This document shows positions 38,283-48,568 of a DNA stretch of 64,000 bases, one piece after another. The notes below the pieces were generated by a model. That model saw nothing but the letters and a program-made list of their open reading frames with translations, was not told where the DNA came from and made no database searches. The stretch is from an uncultured Acidimicrobiales bacterium (GTDB lineage Bacteria; Actinomycetota; Acidimicrobiia; Acidimicrobiales; Aldehydirespiratoraceae): NCBI GenBank assembly GCA_958296055.1, contig CATQHS010000001.1:2204277-2268276 (forward strand). Reading direction: 5' to 3'. Numbering within the stretch: the stretch's first letter is position 1; the number at the start of each line of letters is the position of its first letter. Position numbers and translations under genes: made by a program.

Positions 38283-39701
38283 TCAGAGTAATTGCGAGCG
38301 GCGGGTCAGCGGCCAGTAACGGCGGGGCATCAGATGGTCTCGCATCCGGGCCGCGACCTCGTCAGCCTCGGCCAGCAGCTCGGCCTCGTCAACGGCCAGC
38401 ACCCGGCCCTCGTCCACCGCCAGCCTCCCGTTCACCAGCACGCTCTTGACGTCGGTTCCAGCGCCGTAGCGCATCAGGGCTCCGACCGGGTTGTACCGGG
38501 GCGACAGCCGCGGGTTCTCGCCGTCGAACACGGCCACATCGGCCGCCTTGCCCGGCTCCAGCGACCCGATCTCGTGCTCCCACAGCAGGGCCCGGGCCCC
38601 GTCGATGGTGGCCATGTCGAAGGCGTCCTCGGCGGTGAACCCGACCGGGTCGTACATGGGGATGCCCGCGGCCTGCCCGTGCATCAGATAGGCGATCCGG
38701 GCCACGGCCAAGATGTCGTTGATGACCGTGTCGCAGCCCAGGCCCACGGTGACCCCGGCGGCCCGCATGGCCACCACGTCGGTGACGGCGGAGACGATGT
38801 CGGTGCACACCACCGGCGCGTGGGCCAGCTTGGCCCCGGCGGAGGCCAGCAGCCCGATCTCCCGGGCGGTGGTCAGCATGGCGTGGATGGCCAGGAACCG
38901 CGGCCCCAGCGCGCCGATCTGGGCCAGGTGCTCGATGGGGCGGCGGCCGAACAGCGAGACCGACAGCTCGATCTCCTCGCGGTCCCGGTTGATGTGGGTC
39001 ATCACCGCGGTGTCGTGGCGCTCGGCCAGCTCCCTGGCGGCCAGGAACATCTCGTCGCTCACCGACGGAACGCTGGGAGCGTGGATGTAGGGCCGCACCT
39101 GCCCGTCGCCCCGCGGTCCCCACCGGGTGAGGAACTCGTCGATGTGGGCGATGTTCTCTTCTCGGCGCACCGGATCGTCGGAGTACTCCGAGCGGCCCTC
39201 GATCTGCTCGTAGTTGCTGGCCAGGCGGGACCGGCGGTCGCGCTGGCCGACGGCCAGGGCGCACCGGATCCCCATCTCGAGCGCGGTCTCGCCCACCGCG
39301 TCCTCGTGCTCGGGGGTGCCGGTGGTGTCGGTGGTGGTGGTGACCCCGGCCCGCAGCAGGTTGGCCATGGTGACCCGGGCGCTGGTTTTCAGCCCCTCGA
39401 CCCCGAGCACGTCCTCGGCCGGGATGTAGATCCGGGTGATGTTGGGCAGATCCTCGAAGGCCAGCCCCCGCACCAGGGCCTGGGCCATGTGGTTATGGGT
39501 GTCGATGAGGCCCGGGACCACCAGGTCGCGGGGCCCGCCCAGCCGGGTCCGGCCGGTGAAGGCGGCCTCCACCTCGGCTCGGGGCCCGACCGAGGCGATG
39601 CGGCCGCCGTCCACCGCCACCGCCCCGTCGAGGAACACCCGCCGCCGGGGGTCGGCGGTTATCACCGTGCCGACGATGACGAAATCGACCGCTTCGCCCA
39701 T
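38283..39701 (-). CDS. Amidohydrolase / deaminase family protein (TRZ/ATZ-like)
   Basis: LVVPGLIDTHNHMAQALVRGLAFEDL; GSLEPGKAADVAVFD. Confidence 0.85.
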   Translation of the reverse strand: MGEAVDFVIVGTVITADPRRRVFLDGAVAVDGGRIASVGPRAEVEAAFTGRTRLGGPRDLVVPGLIDTHNHMAQALVRGLAFEDLPNITRIYIPAEDVLGVEGLKTSARVTMANLLRAGVTTTTDTTGTPEHEDAVGETALEMGIRCALAVGQRDRRSRLASNYEQIEGRSEYSDDPVRREENIAHIDEFLTRWGPRGDGQVRPYIHAPSVPSVSDEMFLAARELAERHDTAVMTHINRDREEIELSVSLFGRRPIEHLAQIGALGPRFLAIHAMLTTAREIGLLASAGAKLAHAPVVCTDIVSAVTDVVAMRAAGVTVGLGCDTVINDILAVARIAYLMHGQAAGIPMYDPVGFTAEDAFDMATIDGARALLWEHEIGSLEPGKAADVAVFDGENPRLSPRYNPVGALMRYGAGTDVKSVLVNGRLAVDEGRVLAVDEAELLAEADEVAARMRDHLMPRRYWPLTRRSQLL

Positions 39702-39746
39702 TCGAGCCCCTTTTCGGTCAGGCCGTCCCGATCGGTTCAGCCGGGG

Positions 39747-41066
39747 CTAGAAGCCGATGCTCTCGTCGATGAACTCGTTGGTGGCGATGTCCTCGAACCG
39801 CAGCCCGGGAGTGACGTCGAACCCGGCCGCGGTGATCTTGTCGATCACCTCGTTGATCCGGTCCTCGTCCATGTTGCCCACGATGCCGTCGGGCCCGTTG
39901 CCGATCAGGCCCAGATCCTTCTGGGTCTGCACCGAGAAGTCGGCCAGGCCCGGGCTGTACTCCCAGAAGCTGTCGATGGTCTCGACCGCGTCGATGATGA
40001 TGGCGTTGGCCCGGGCCGGGTCGGCGGCGAAGTCCAGCACCGACTGCTGGACGATGGGCACGAACCGCTCCAGGCAGGGCCGCAGCGCCTCCAGGTTGTC
40101 CTTGCGGACCGCCAGGGTCTGGGAGTAGAGGCGCAGGCCGGCGTCGTGGATCAACTCGAAGGCGATCGGCTTGGCCCACTCCTCGTAGGCGATCTCGTAG
40201 CTGTAGGGGGACTCCGACGCGAAGCCCTGCTGGGCTATGGCGCCCTCCTCGGCGATGAACCGGGTCGGCGAGCCGTTGTAGGACGGGTCGATCTGGTCGG
40301 CCGACAGCACCCCCTCGTTCACGAACACGTCGATGAAGGTCCCGCCGCCGAAGACGTTGACCACGATCCCCTTCTCGCCGAGGTCGGCGATGGAGGACAC
40401 GTCGGGATAGGTCTCGGGGTCCCACTGGATGATCTGGGGGTTCTTCTCCAGCGGGGCCACCACCGCAATCGTCGGGGTGTCGTCGCCCAAGATGATCGAC
40501 CCGTCGGTGCTGATGTAGGCCAGGTGTATCTCCCGGTCGATGTACATCTGGACCGACCCGGAGGCGAACCCGATGGCCGGGCCCCCGGCCCTGATCTCTA
40601 TGTCGATCCCGGTGTCGGTGTCGCCGATTATCAGGCTGCCGGTGGTGACCTGGTTGCTGGCGTCGATGGTGTAGTCGGAGGCGACCATTTGATACATGGC
40701 GCCGTGCTCAGACTCGGGGAACCAGTCGGTCTGGATTATCAGCGGGCTCGGGCACACCTCGGAGAGATCCTTCGACATCATGTCGTTACTAGCCATGTCG
40801 GCGTCGGCCATGTCGTCCTCGGTCATGCCCTCGTCGTCGGCTATGGCGTCGTCGTCGGTCATGCCTTCGTCGCCGGTGGCCATGTCGTCGTCGACCACGT
40901 TCTCGTCGGCCATGCCCTCGGCGTCGTCCATGTCGCCGCTGGCCGGCTTCATGGTCGTGGTCGTGGTCGGCGTCGTCGTATCGGTATCGTCGTCCCCGCA
41001 CGCGGCCGCCAGCAGAACCAGCGCCGACAGCGCGCCCAGTGCCTTGACCCATGCCGATGCTCTCAT
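39747..41066 (-). CDS. ABC transporter substrate-binding lipoprotein, second paralog
   Basis: Lipobox VLLAAACGDDD; SEVCPSPLIIQTDWFPESEHGAMYQ matches first SBP. Confidence 0.9.
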   Translation of the reverse strand: MRASAWVKALGALSALVLLAAACGDDDTDTTTPTTTTTMKPASGDMDDAEGMADENVVDDDMATGDEGMTDDDAIADDEGMTEDDMADADMASNDMMSKDLSEVCPSPLIIQTDWFPESEHGAMYQMVASDYTIDASNQVTTGSLIIGDTDTGIDIEIRAGGPAIGFASGSVQMYIDREIHLAYISTDGSIILGDDTPTIAVVAPLEKNPQIIQWDPETYPDVSSIADLGEKGIVVNVFGGGTFIDVFVNEGVLSADQIDPSYNGSPTRFIAEEGAIAQQGFASESPYSYEIAYEEWAKPIAFELIHDAGLRLYSQTLAVRKDNLEALRPCLERFVPIVQQSVLDFAADPARANAIIIDAVETIDSFWEYSPGLADFSVQTQKDLGLIGNGPDGIVGNMDEDRINEVIDKITAAGFDVTPGLRFEDIATNEFIDESIGF

Positions 41067-41102
41067 CCTCGTTCCCTCCCGAGTTCTCCGGAGGCGCTGA
41101 AC

Positions 41103-41744
41103 GTGCCCCTCACTGATCTTGATAGCATCAACAACCCGAAGGCGCAACCGCCCGCTGCCGCCGACTCGGCCCGGGCCCGCCGTCTCGGCGCCAAGATCCG
41201 GTCGCTGCGCAAAGCAGGCGGCCTCACCCTGGTCGAGTTGGCCCGCCTGACCGGCCTGTCGCACCCGTTCCTGTCCCAGATCGAGCGGGGCCGGGCCCGC
41301 CCCTCCATGAACTCGCTGCACCGGATCTCCGAGGCGCTCGGCACCAACGCCTCGCGGCTGCTGGCCGGGTCGGAGGACACCCGCGAGGCCGCGGTGGTGC
41401 GGGCGTCCGACACCGGTCCGATCGCGGCCAACGAGCTGGGGGAGGCGGACGGGGTGGTGCGGGTGGTCGTCCCCGAGGCCAGCCCCTTCCAAGTCGTCGA
41501 GTTCACCGGGGCGCCGGGCGCTTTCAGGGACTACTGGGTCCACGACGGGTTCGAGACGGTCTATGTGATCTCCGGCGCGGTCGAGATCGATCTAGACGGT
41601 GAGATCTTCCGGCTGGGGCCCGGCGACTCCATCTCCTACGACACCAGCCGCCCGCATCGGCTCCGGGCCGCCGCGCCCGATGAGGTGAAACTGCTGATCA
41701 TCGAGACCTCCCCCCGGTTCGCCGGCGCCGAGTCCCGGCCCTGA
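41103..41744 (+). CDS. XRE-family HTH plus cupin regulator
   Basis: LGAKIRSLRKAGGLTLVELARLTGLSHPFLSQIERGRARPSMNSLHRISEALG; C-terminal cupin. Confidence 0.9.
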   Translation: MPLTDLDSINNPKAQPPAAADSARARRLGAKIRSLRKAGGLTLVELARLTGLSHPFLSQIERGRARPSMNSLHRISEALGTNASRLLAGSEDTREAAVVRASDTGPIAANELGEADGVVRVVVPEASPFQVVEFTGAPGAFRDYWVHDGFETVYVISGAVEIDLDGEIFRLGPGDSISYDTSRPHRLRAAAPDEVKLLIIETSPRFAGAESRP

Positions 41745-41771
41745 TCGAATCCCCGGGGTCCCCGGGGCTGC

Positions 41772-43064
41772 TCAGGCGAACAGCCGGGTGTGCTGGCGGC
41801 TGGAGGCCACCGGCCGGCCCCGGCGCCAGACGCGCCGCGACATTCCGGCGTCGGCCACGGCGGCCCTCACCGACGGGGCGTCGATGGCCAGGAAGTCGGC
41901 CGGGTCGCCCGGCTGGAAGTGGACCGGGGCCAGGCCCATGGCTCGGCGGGCTCCGTTGGACACCATGTCGTAGGCGGCCTCGGGGGACTGGTGAGCGGCC
42001 ATCACCAGCAGCGCGGCCGTCTCCAGCGGGTCGCTGCGGCCCACCAGGTTGAACGGGTCCTGCACGTTGTCGGCGCCGGCCGCCACCAGGGCCCCGGCCC
42101 GCTGGAGGGCATCGACAGCGGTCAGCCCCCGGGGAGTGGCGGCGGGGTGGTCGCGGCCCTGCAGGTACAGGTTGGTCTGGGGCAGGGTGATGACGGCGAT
42201 GTCCGCGGCGGCGGCCTCCGCCGCCACCGCGGCCTGGATTTCGGGCGGCGCCATGCCCAGGCTCACGCAGTGGCTGGCCGCCACCGGGTGCTCGAACCCG
42301 GTGCGCTGCACGGCCCGGGCCATGTCCCGCAGGTTCAGCATCTCCGGGTCCAGGGTCTCGTCGGTGTGCAGATCGACGGGCAAACCGGCGTCGCGGGCCG
42401 CGGCGAAGGCGACTTCCATGGCGCCTACCGGGTCCGGGTCGAGGTGGGGGACGCCCCCCACCACGTCCACGCCCGCCTCCAAAGCCGCGCCCAGCACGGC
42501 GCGTCCCTCGGCCCCGTCGGTCCCGGCCATGGGCTTGCCGGTGAGGGCCACGATCTGGAGATCGACCAGCCCTTCGAACCGGCGGCGCACCTCCCGCAGG
42601 GCCTGCACCCCGGATACCCCCGCCTCCGGGGTGGTGTTCACGTGGGAGCGGATGGCGGTGACCCCGTGGACGATCAGCAGCTCCACCGCGGCCGCGGCCC
42701 TCTCGATCATGTTCTCCTCGGTGAGCCGGCCGTCGGCCGCGGCCGTCGTCCAGGCCTCGATGGCGCCGGCCAGGTCGCCTCTGGGGTTGGGGATGGCCTC
42801 GGCGGTGAGGGCCTTGTCGAGATGGGCGTGGGGCTCGGCCGGGGCTGGCAGCAGCAGCCAGCCGTCGAGGTCGTCGCGGTCGAACCCGGCCGGAACCGGC
42901 GAACCGGCTGCGGCCACCGCGGCGATCGCCCCGCCGCGGACGTGTACGTCCACGGTCCGGCCGTCGGCCAGCCGGGCGTTGCGCAACATCCGGCCCTCGC
43001 CGTCGCTCCCCGGTCGTTCGGCCGCGGTCCCCATTCGTCCGTCTGCTCCCGGTCGTTCTGTCAC
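41772..43064 (-). CDS. Cytosine deaminase-like amidohydrolase
   Basis: AEPHAHLDKALTAEAIPN; VDLHTDETLDPE; VAASHCVSLGMAP. Confidence 0.8.
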   Translation of the reverse strand: MTERPGADGRMGTAAERPGSDGEGRMLRNARLADGRTVDVHVRGGAIAAVAAAGSPVPAGFDRDDLDGWLLLPAPAEPHAHLDKALTAEAIPNPRGDLAGAIEAWTTAAADGRLTEENMIERAAAAVELLIVHGVTAIRSHVNTTPEAGVSGVQALREVRRRFEGLVDLQIVALTGKPMAGTDGAEGRAVLGAALEAGVDVVGGVPHLDPDPVGAMEVAFAAARDAGLPVDLHTDETLDPEMLNLRDMARAVQRTGFEHPVAASHCVSLGMAPPEIQAAVAAEAAAADIAVITLPQTNLYLQGRDHPAATPRGLTAVDALQRAGALVAAGADNVQDPFNLVGRSDPLETAALLVMAAHQSPEAAYDMVSNGARRAMGLAPVHFQPGDPADFLAIDAPSVRAAVADAGMSRRVWRRGRPVASSRQHTRLFA

Positions 43065-43088
43065 AGAGTCAGATCATAAGCTCCGGGC

Positions 43089-44432
43089 ATGAGCGAGATT
43101 CACGACCTGCGCAGCTACATAGACGCCCTGGAGGCGGCCGGGCAGCTCGCCCGGGTGAAAGCGCCGGTGGGGCTGGAGCACGAGCTGGCCGATGTGGCCG
43201 CCTCGCTGGCCCGCACCGACACCGGCGCCGGGCTGTTCGAGAACGTCGTCGGCGCCGACTGGCCGATCTTCTGCGGGGGGGTCACCTCGCACCGGCGAGC
43301 CGCGGTGGCGCTGGGGTGCCGGCCCGATGAGATCGTCGACGTCATGGACCGGGTGCTGGAGGTGGCCAACGGGATCGCCCCGGTGCCGGTGGACGCCGCC
43401 GCCTGGCACGACAACTGCGTCGCCGGCCCCGAGCTGGACACGGCCGTGCTGCCCGTCCCCACCCACAGCCGCGGCGACGGCGGCGCCTTCATCACCGGGG
43501 CGGTGACCGTGGCGACCGACCCGATCTCGGGTCGGGGCAACCTTGGCTACAACCGCATGCTGCGGCTGGGACCCCGCCGGTTCGGGTTCAACGTGAACGA
43601 GTGGCGGGACGTGGGCACCTTCTGGAAGTCCCGGCCCGACCCCGACGCCCCCTTCCCCATCGCGCTGGCCATCGGCTTGGACCCGGCCGTCATGATCGCG
43701 GCCGGGGTGAAGACGCCGGTGGACGAGCTGCTCATCGCCGGCGCCATCCGGGGCCGGGGCGTCGAGGTGTGCCGGGGCCGCACCGTGGACGTGGCCGTGC
43801 CCGCCGCGGCCGAGATCGTGGTCGAGGGCCATCTGCACCCGGCCCGCCGCCAGTCGGAGGGCCCGCTGGCCGAGTTCCACGGCTACCACGGCGAGCCTTG
43901 GAACAGCCCCACCCTGGAGGTGACCTGCATCTCCTGGCGCGACGACCCCGTCTACCAAACCATCATCCCGGGCTGGTACGAACACGTCTACATCGGCAAC
44001 GTGCTGCCCCGGGAGCCGCTGCTGCGCCGGTTCGTGCGCCATCTCGACCCCACCGCCGACGTCCACATCCCCCCCTACGCCAACGGCTTCCTGGCCGTGA
44101 TCCGCATCGACCGGGACAACCCCGGCACCCCCAAGAACCTGGCCATGGCCGCCCTGTCCGCCCACATCAACATCCGCAACGTGATCGTGGTGGACCGAGA
44201 CGTCGACATCCACGAGCCCTCGGAGATCCAGTGGGCCCTCACCAACCGGGTCCACTGGGGTGACGACGTGTTCACGGTGCCCGGGGCCCAGGGCCATGAG
44301 ATGGACCCGGTGGCCGACCAGCGGGGCGTGGGGACCAAGGTCGGCATCGACGCCACCTACAAGCGGGAGCGCCGCGAGTACGGCGAGCGGGTGTCCTACC
44401 CGGCGGTGGACCTCAGCGCCTACCTGAGCTGA
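43089..44432 (+). CDS. UbiD family decarboxylase
   Basis: DLRSYIDALEAAGQLARVKAPV; LAEFHGYHGEP; VVVDRDVDIHEPSEIQWALTNR. Confidence 0.9.
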   Translation: MSEIHDLRSYIDALEAAGQLARVKAPVGLEHELADVAASLARTDTGAGLFENVVGADWPIFCGGVTSHRRAAVALGCRPDEIVDVMDRVLEVANGIAPVPVDAAAWHDNCVAGPELDTAVLPVPTHSRGDGGAFITGAVTVATDPISGRGNLGYNRMLRLGPRRFGFNVNEWRDVGTFWKSRPDPDAPFPIALAIGLDPAVMIAAGVKTPVDELLIAGAIRGRGVEVCRGRTVDVAVPAAAEIVVEGHLHPARRQSEGPLAEFHGYHGEPWNSPTLEVTCISWRDDPVYQTIIPGWYEHVYIGNVLPREPLLRRFVRHLDPTADVHIPPYANGFLAVIRIDRDNPGTPKNLAMAALSAHINIRNVIVVDRDVDIHEPSEIQWALTNRVHWGDDVFTVPGAQGHEMDPVADQRGVGTKVGIDATYKRERREYGERVSYPAVDLSAYLS

Positions 44433-44476
44433 CGAGCAGGCCCGGGGCGGGGATGGCCCGGGCGGGGGTGCCGGGG

Positions 44477-45451
44477 TCAGCCGAACAGGGCGGCGATGCC
44501 CTCGATCCGCTCGGCCGCCCCGTCGCCTCCCAGCACCGACACCTGGAACTCGTCGATGCCGTGGGTGCCCATGAGCGCTCGCAGCTCGGCCGCCGCCTCC
44601 CGCGGCGAGCCGACCACGCAAAAATGGGCCACCCACTCCTCTTTCACCAAGGGCGCGGCCTCGGCCGGCCCCCCCGCGGCCAGCGCCTCCCGGATGGCGG
44701 CGGCGTCGGCGCCGGTCATGCCGATCATCTGCTGCACTCTCGGCGGGGAGTCCAGGAGCCGGAAGGACAACTGGCGGCGGCTCTCTTCCAGCTCGGCGTC
44801 GTCGGTGACCACCAGAGTGCAGTACGTGACCAGGAAGGGCCGCCCCGAGCGGACGGCCGCGCCCGCCCTCAACGCGGCGGTCGCCTCGCCGATCAGCTCT
44901 TTGTGGACGTAGCTGAGGATGAAGCCGTCAGCGATCTCGGCCCCCAGGGCGGTCATCTTTGGCCCCCGCCCGGCCAGGATGATCTCGATCCCGTCCCGGC
45001 CGTAGCCGAGGCGGGCCCCCCGGAAGGAGACCGGGCTGCCGGGTTCGGTGGTCACCGTCTCGCCCGCGAACAGCCGCCGCAGAGCGGTCGCCGTCTCCCG
45101 CACCGCCGCCACCGGCCGGGGCCGCTCGAGGGCCAGGGGGCCGAGGGTCAGTCCGCCGCCCGCGCCCAGGCCGAGGAAGGCCCGGCCCTCGCTCATCTCG
45201 TCGAGGGTGGCTATGGCGGTGGCGGTGGCCCCGGGATGGCGGACGTAGGGGTTGGTGATGCCCGGCCCGAGCCGTATCGAGCCGGTGCGGGCGGCGATGG
45301 CGGCCAGGGTCACGTACACGTCTCGGGTGGCTAGGCCTTCGTCGTATACCCAGCACCGGCGGTAGCCGCGCCGCTCGGCTAGCGCGGCCAACTCGACCAC
45401 CTCGGCGATGGGCCGCTCCGGCATGATGTTGACGCTGGCGGGGATGGTCAT
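44477..45451 (-). CDS. LLM class F420-dependent-type oxidoreductase
   Basis: AALAERRGYRRCWVYDEGLATRDVYVTLAAIAARTGSIRLGPGITNPYVRHPGATATAIATLDEMSEGRAFLGLGAGGG. Confidence 0.85.
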   Translation of the reverse strand: MTIPASVNIMPERPIAEVVELAALAERRGYRRCWVYDEGLATRDVYVTLAAIAARTGSIRLGPGITNPYVRHPGATATAIATLDEMSEGRAFLGLGAGGGLTLGPLALERPRPVAAVRETATALRRLFAGETVTTEPGSPVSFRGARLGYGRDGIEIILAGRGPKMTALGAEIADGFILSYVHKELIGEATAALRAGAAVRSGRPFLVTYCTLVVTDDAELEESRRQLSFRLLDSPPRVQQMIGMTGADAAAIREALAAGGPAEAAPLVKEEWVAHFCVVGSPREAAAELRALMGTHGIDEFQVSVLGGDGAAERIEGIAALFG

Positions 45452-47016
45452 GCCGCACTTCCGTGCCGGTCACGGGCCACTGCGTCGGCCGCGTTGCGGC
45501 CCGACGCCCCGAACACCCCGGCGCCGGGGAAGGTGCCCGCCCCGCACAGGTACAGGCCCGGCAGCGGGGTCCGGTACCGGGTCAGCTCCCGGGGGCGGCC
45601 GATCAGCGCCTGAAGCCGCGACCCGCTGTAGGACGGGGTGTGGCCCCGGGCCATGGCCATCTCCCGCTCGTAGCGGTCCGGGGTCATAGCCCGCCAGTCC
45701 ACCACGCCGCCCAGTCCGTCACCCTCTACCAAGCTGGCCCACATCTCGAGCCATCTTCGGGGCTCGCTCGACTTTTCCCACCCGCCGGCCAGCGAGTAAG
45801 GCGTGTACAGCACCTCGATGCTGAGCACGTGGCGGCCGGTGCCGTTGCCCATGTCGGGGTCGAGCACCGAGGGCACGTTGGCGTACATGGTCGGCCGGCT
45901 CGCCACCCGGCCCTCGGCTCGCAGTTCGTGGGCCTCGATCAGCTCCTTCAGGTCGGGCAGGACCAGCATGGTGGGGCTGCAGATGTCCAGTGCGCCGTGG
46001 AGGCTCTCCAGCCGCTCGGCCGTCCGGTAGCGGGGCGGGGCTGATAGCACCGCGTCGATCTTGGACTCATACCCCTCGCCGGGGCGGCGCTGCCGCCAGC
46101 GCCGGGCCATCCGCCGGGCCGCAGTCGGGGCGTCGCCGTCGAGCCACTCCACCATGACCGGCCGGGGGTCGCAGGCCGCCACCACCGTTGCCGCGGCCAG
46201 CTCGTCGCCGTCGGCCAGCCGCACCCCGGCCACCCGGCCGTCGCGTACCAGCAGCCTCTGTACCGAGGCACCGCAGCGGACCCGGCCCCCGGCCGCCTCG
46301 AAGCTGGCCCGGACCGCTTCGGTGAGGGCGCCGCTGCCGCCCCGGGGCCGCCCCAGCCTCACCAGGTGGCGGTTGGCGTAGGCCACCGCGGCCAGGCCCG
46401 TGCCCGGGGCGTCGGGCCTCATGCCCCACACGGTGGGGCCGGTGGTGATGGCGGGCATGGCCAGGTGCCAGTCGTCGAAGTACTCGGATAAGACGGCCAG
46501 GGCGCTGGTCCGGCTCCAGGCCATGAGCCGTCGGGCCGCCCGGGCTCCGCCGCGCGCGGCGCGGGCCAGGAAGCGGCCCGCCGAGGGCGGGGTCCGGGCC
46601 ATCTCCAGGGCCAGTTCGGCCACCGGCATGGCGTCTTTCAGGTAGCGGCGATAGGCGTCGACCTGGCTGGGGTGGGAGCGGGCCAGCCCGTCCAGCATCC
46701 GCTCGGCCTCATGGAAGAAGACCAGTGGCTCGGCTCCGTCGTGGAACAGGCTGATCCCGGCGACTTCGGGTTCGAGGTACTCCAGCCCGTGGCCGGCCAA
46801 GTCCAGCTCGTCGGCGATGGGCATGGCCCGGATCAGGGTGTGGTCGCAGTTGCAGACGTTGAACCGGACCCCGAAGTCCTCCACGGTGGCCGCGCAGCCC
46901 CCCACGTGGTTTTGGGCCTCCACCACCAGGGTATCGATGCCCGAGCGGGCCAGGTAGGCGGCGCAGATCAGCCCGTTGTGCCCCCCACCCGCCACAATCA
47001 CGTCCGCGCCGCCCAC
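45448..47016 (-). CDS. Phytoene desaturase-like NAD(P)/FAD-dependent oxidoreductase
   Basis: VIVAGGGHNGLICAAYLARSGIDTLVVEAQNHVGGCAATVE; GLYLCGAGTFPGAGVFGASGRNAADAV. Confidence 0.9.
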   Translation of the reverse strand: MGGADVIVAGGGHNGLICAAYLARSGIDTLVVEAQNHVGGCAATVEDFGVRFNVCNCDHTLIRAMPIADELDLAGHGLEYLEPEVAGISLFHDGAEPLVFFHEAERMLDGLARSHPSQVDAYRRYLKDAMPVAELALEMARTPPSAGRFLARAARGGARAARRLMAWSRTSALAVLSEYFDDWHLAMPAITTGPTVWGMRPDAPGTGLAAVAYANRHLVRLGRPRGGSGALTEAVRASFEAAGGRVRCGASVQRLLVRDGRVAGVRLADGDELAAATVVAACDPRPVMVEWLDGDAPTAARRMARRWRQRRPGEGYESKIDAVLSAPPRYRTAERLESLHGALDICSPTMLVLPDLKELIEAHELRAEGRVASRPTMYANVPSVLDPDMGNGTGRHVLSIEVLYTPYSLAGGWEKSSEPRRWLEMWASLVEGDGLGGVVDWRAMTPDRYEREMAMARGHTPSYSGSRLQALIGRPRELTRYRTPLPGLYLCGAGTFPGAGVFGASGRNAADAVARDRHGSAA

Positions 47017-47134
47017 AGCAAAATCCTAGTTTTATGTTTTGAAAATGAGGCTGTGTGGTGTGGGCTTGACTCTGCGTCTGCTCGGTCAGGATACCCATGG
47101 CGTCGAGGCCGGCCCTTCGCCGGGCCGGAGGCGA

Positions 47135-47527
47135 CTACAGGGCGAAGCCGTCGAGCACCTGCTTGAGGGCGTCGGCGTCCTCGGAGCCGACCACCACCCG
47201 GGAGTTGGTGGCCACGTAGACCAAGTCGAGGTTGATCCCGGCCTCGGCGATCCGGGTGGCCAGAGTGGCTAGCTCGCCCGGCCGGTCCTGGGCCTGCACC
47301 ACCACCACCTCGCGCTCCCGGGTGATGGCGGTGTTGGTGATGGCCAGCGCCCGCCGCACCGGCTCGCTGTGGGGCACCAAGATGTGGAGTTCGGCCCTGG
47401 CCCCGGTGCCGATGCAGGTGGCGGCGGAGATGTTCACGCCCGCGTCACTGATGGCGGTGGCCACTTTGGCCAGCTCCCCCGGCTGGTTGTCCAGCTCGAT
47501 CACCAGGTTTTTGGCCACTGTTGACAT
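47135..47527 (-). CDS. ACT domain protein
   Basis: Two ACT-like units: VIELDNQPGELAKVATAISDAGVNISAATCIG and VVVQAQDRPGELATLATRIAEAGINLDLVYVA. Confidence 0.85.
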   Translation of the reverse strand: MSTVAKNLVIELDNQPGELAKVATAISDAGVNISAATCIGTGARAELHILVPHSEPVRRALAITNTAITREREVVVVQAQDRPGELATLATRIAEAGINLDLVYVATNSRVVVGSEDADALKQVLDGFAL

Positions 47528-47631
47528 CGGATCGGTCCCTCTCGTCGCGGTTGGCGGAGCCCGGAACCGGCGCCGTTCGCCGCCCCGAGATCTCAGCCGC
47601 CGAGTGTAAGTGCCATCGGCGGTGATGTGAA

Positions 47632-48558
47632 ATGGTGACCGTCATGGATCCGATACCCATCGAGACGGCCATCGCGGGCGGCCTGCTGGGAGTGGCCGCC
47701 GGCGACGCCCTGGGCACCACCGTGGAGCACCTGGCCCCCGAGGAAATCCGCCGCCGTCTCGGCGTCCACCGAGAGATCGTCGGCGGGGGCCCGTTCGGCC
47801 GCCGGCCCGGCCAGGGCACCGACGACACCGACCTCACCTGGGCCGTGGTCGCCGGCTACCTCGAAACCGGAGGCGGCGACAGCCTTGACTGCCTCGACCG
47901 CATCGCCCGGGCCTTCCTGGAATGGTTCGACATCGCACCCTCCAGCATCGGCCACACCACCTTCCGGGCCCTGTCTGAGCTCCGGGCCGGCGGCGACCCG
48001 ACCGCCTCCGGCCTCACCGCCGAGAGCTCGTGCGGCAACGGCTCGCTGATGCGGGCCCTGCCCACCGCCCTGATCCGGGCCGACCCCGGCCGGCGCCGGC
48101 GCGAGAGCGAGCTGATCTCAGCCGTCACCCACGCCCATCGCCGGTGCACCGACAGTTGCGTCGCCTACAACGAGATCGCCGCCGCCCTGATAAACGGGGC
48201 CGCCGCGCCCGCGGCCATTGCCGCCGCGGCCGACCTCGACCTGGACCCGGCGGTCGCCGCCGCCTTGGAGACGCCGGCCGATCGGCCCGTCGCCGAGCTG
48301 AGCACCAGCGGCTACGTGATCGACAGCCTGGCCTGCGCGGTCTGGGCCGTCCAGCAGCCCGGAACCCTGGAGTCGGTCTTGGTGGACCTGGTGAACCGGG
48401 GGGATGACGCCGACACCGTCGGAGCCATCGCCGGGGGGCTTCTGGGCATCGTTTGCGGCCCGGCCGGCATCCCGACCCGCTGGAAGGACCGGCTCGAGTA
48501 CACTTACCGGCTTACTGGGGCCGCGTCCGAGATCGCCCGGATCAGGGCCGCCCGGTGA
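47632..48558 (+). CDS. ADP-ribosylglycohydrolase family protein
   Basis: AIAGGLLGVAAGDALGTTVEHL; GTDDTDLTWAV; GDDADTVGAIAGGLLG. Confidence 0.9.
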   Translation: MVTVMDPIPIETAIAGGLLGVAAGDALGTTVEHLAPEEIRRRLGVHREIVGGGPFGRRPGQGTDDTDLTWAVVAGYLETGGGDSLDCLDRIARAFLEWFDIAPSSIGHTTFRALSELRAGGDPTASGLTAESSCGNGSLMRALPTALIRADPGRRRRESELISAVTHAHRRCTDSCVAYNEIAAALINGAAAPAAIAAAADLDLDPAVAAALETPADRPVAELSTSGYVIDSLACAVWAVQQPGTLESVLVDLVNRGDDADTVGAIAGGLLGIVCGPAGIPTRWKDRLEYTYRLTGAASEIARIRAAR

Positions 48559-48568
48559 CCGCCGAGTC

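Noticed and set aside
38292-41100. 1150-aa plus-strand ORF through the amidohydrolase and second SBP
   Set aside because: Antisense to two well-supported genes; only its C-terminal part (41103-41744) is a real XRE-cupin gene
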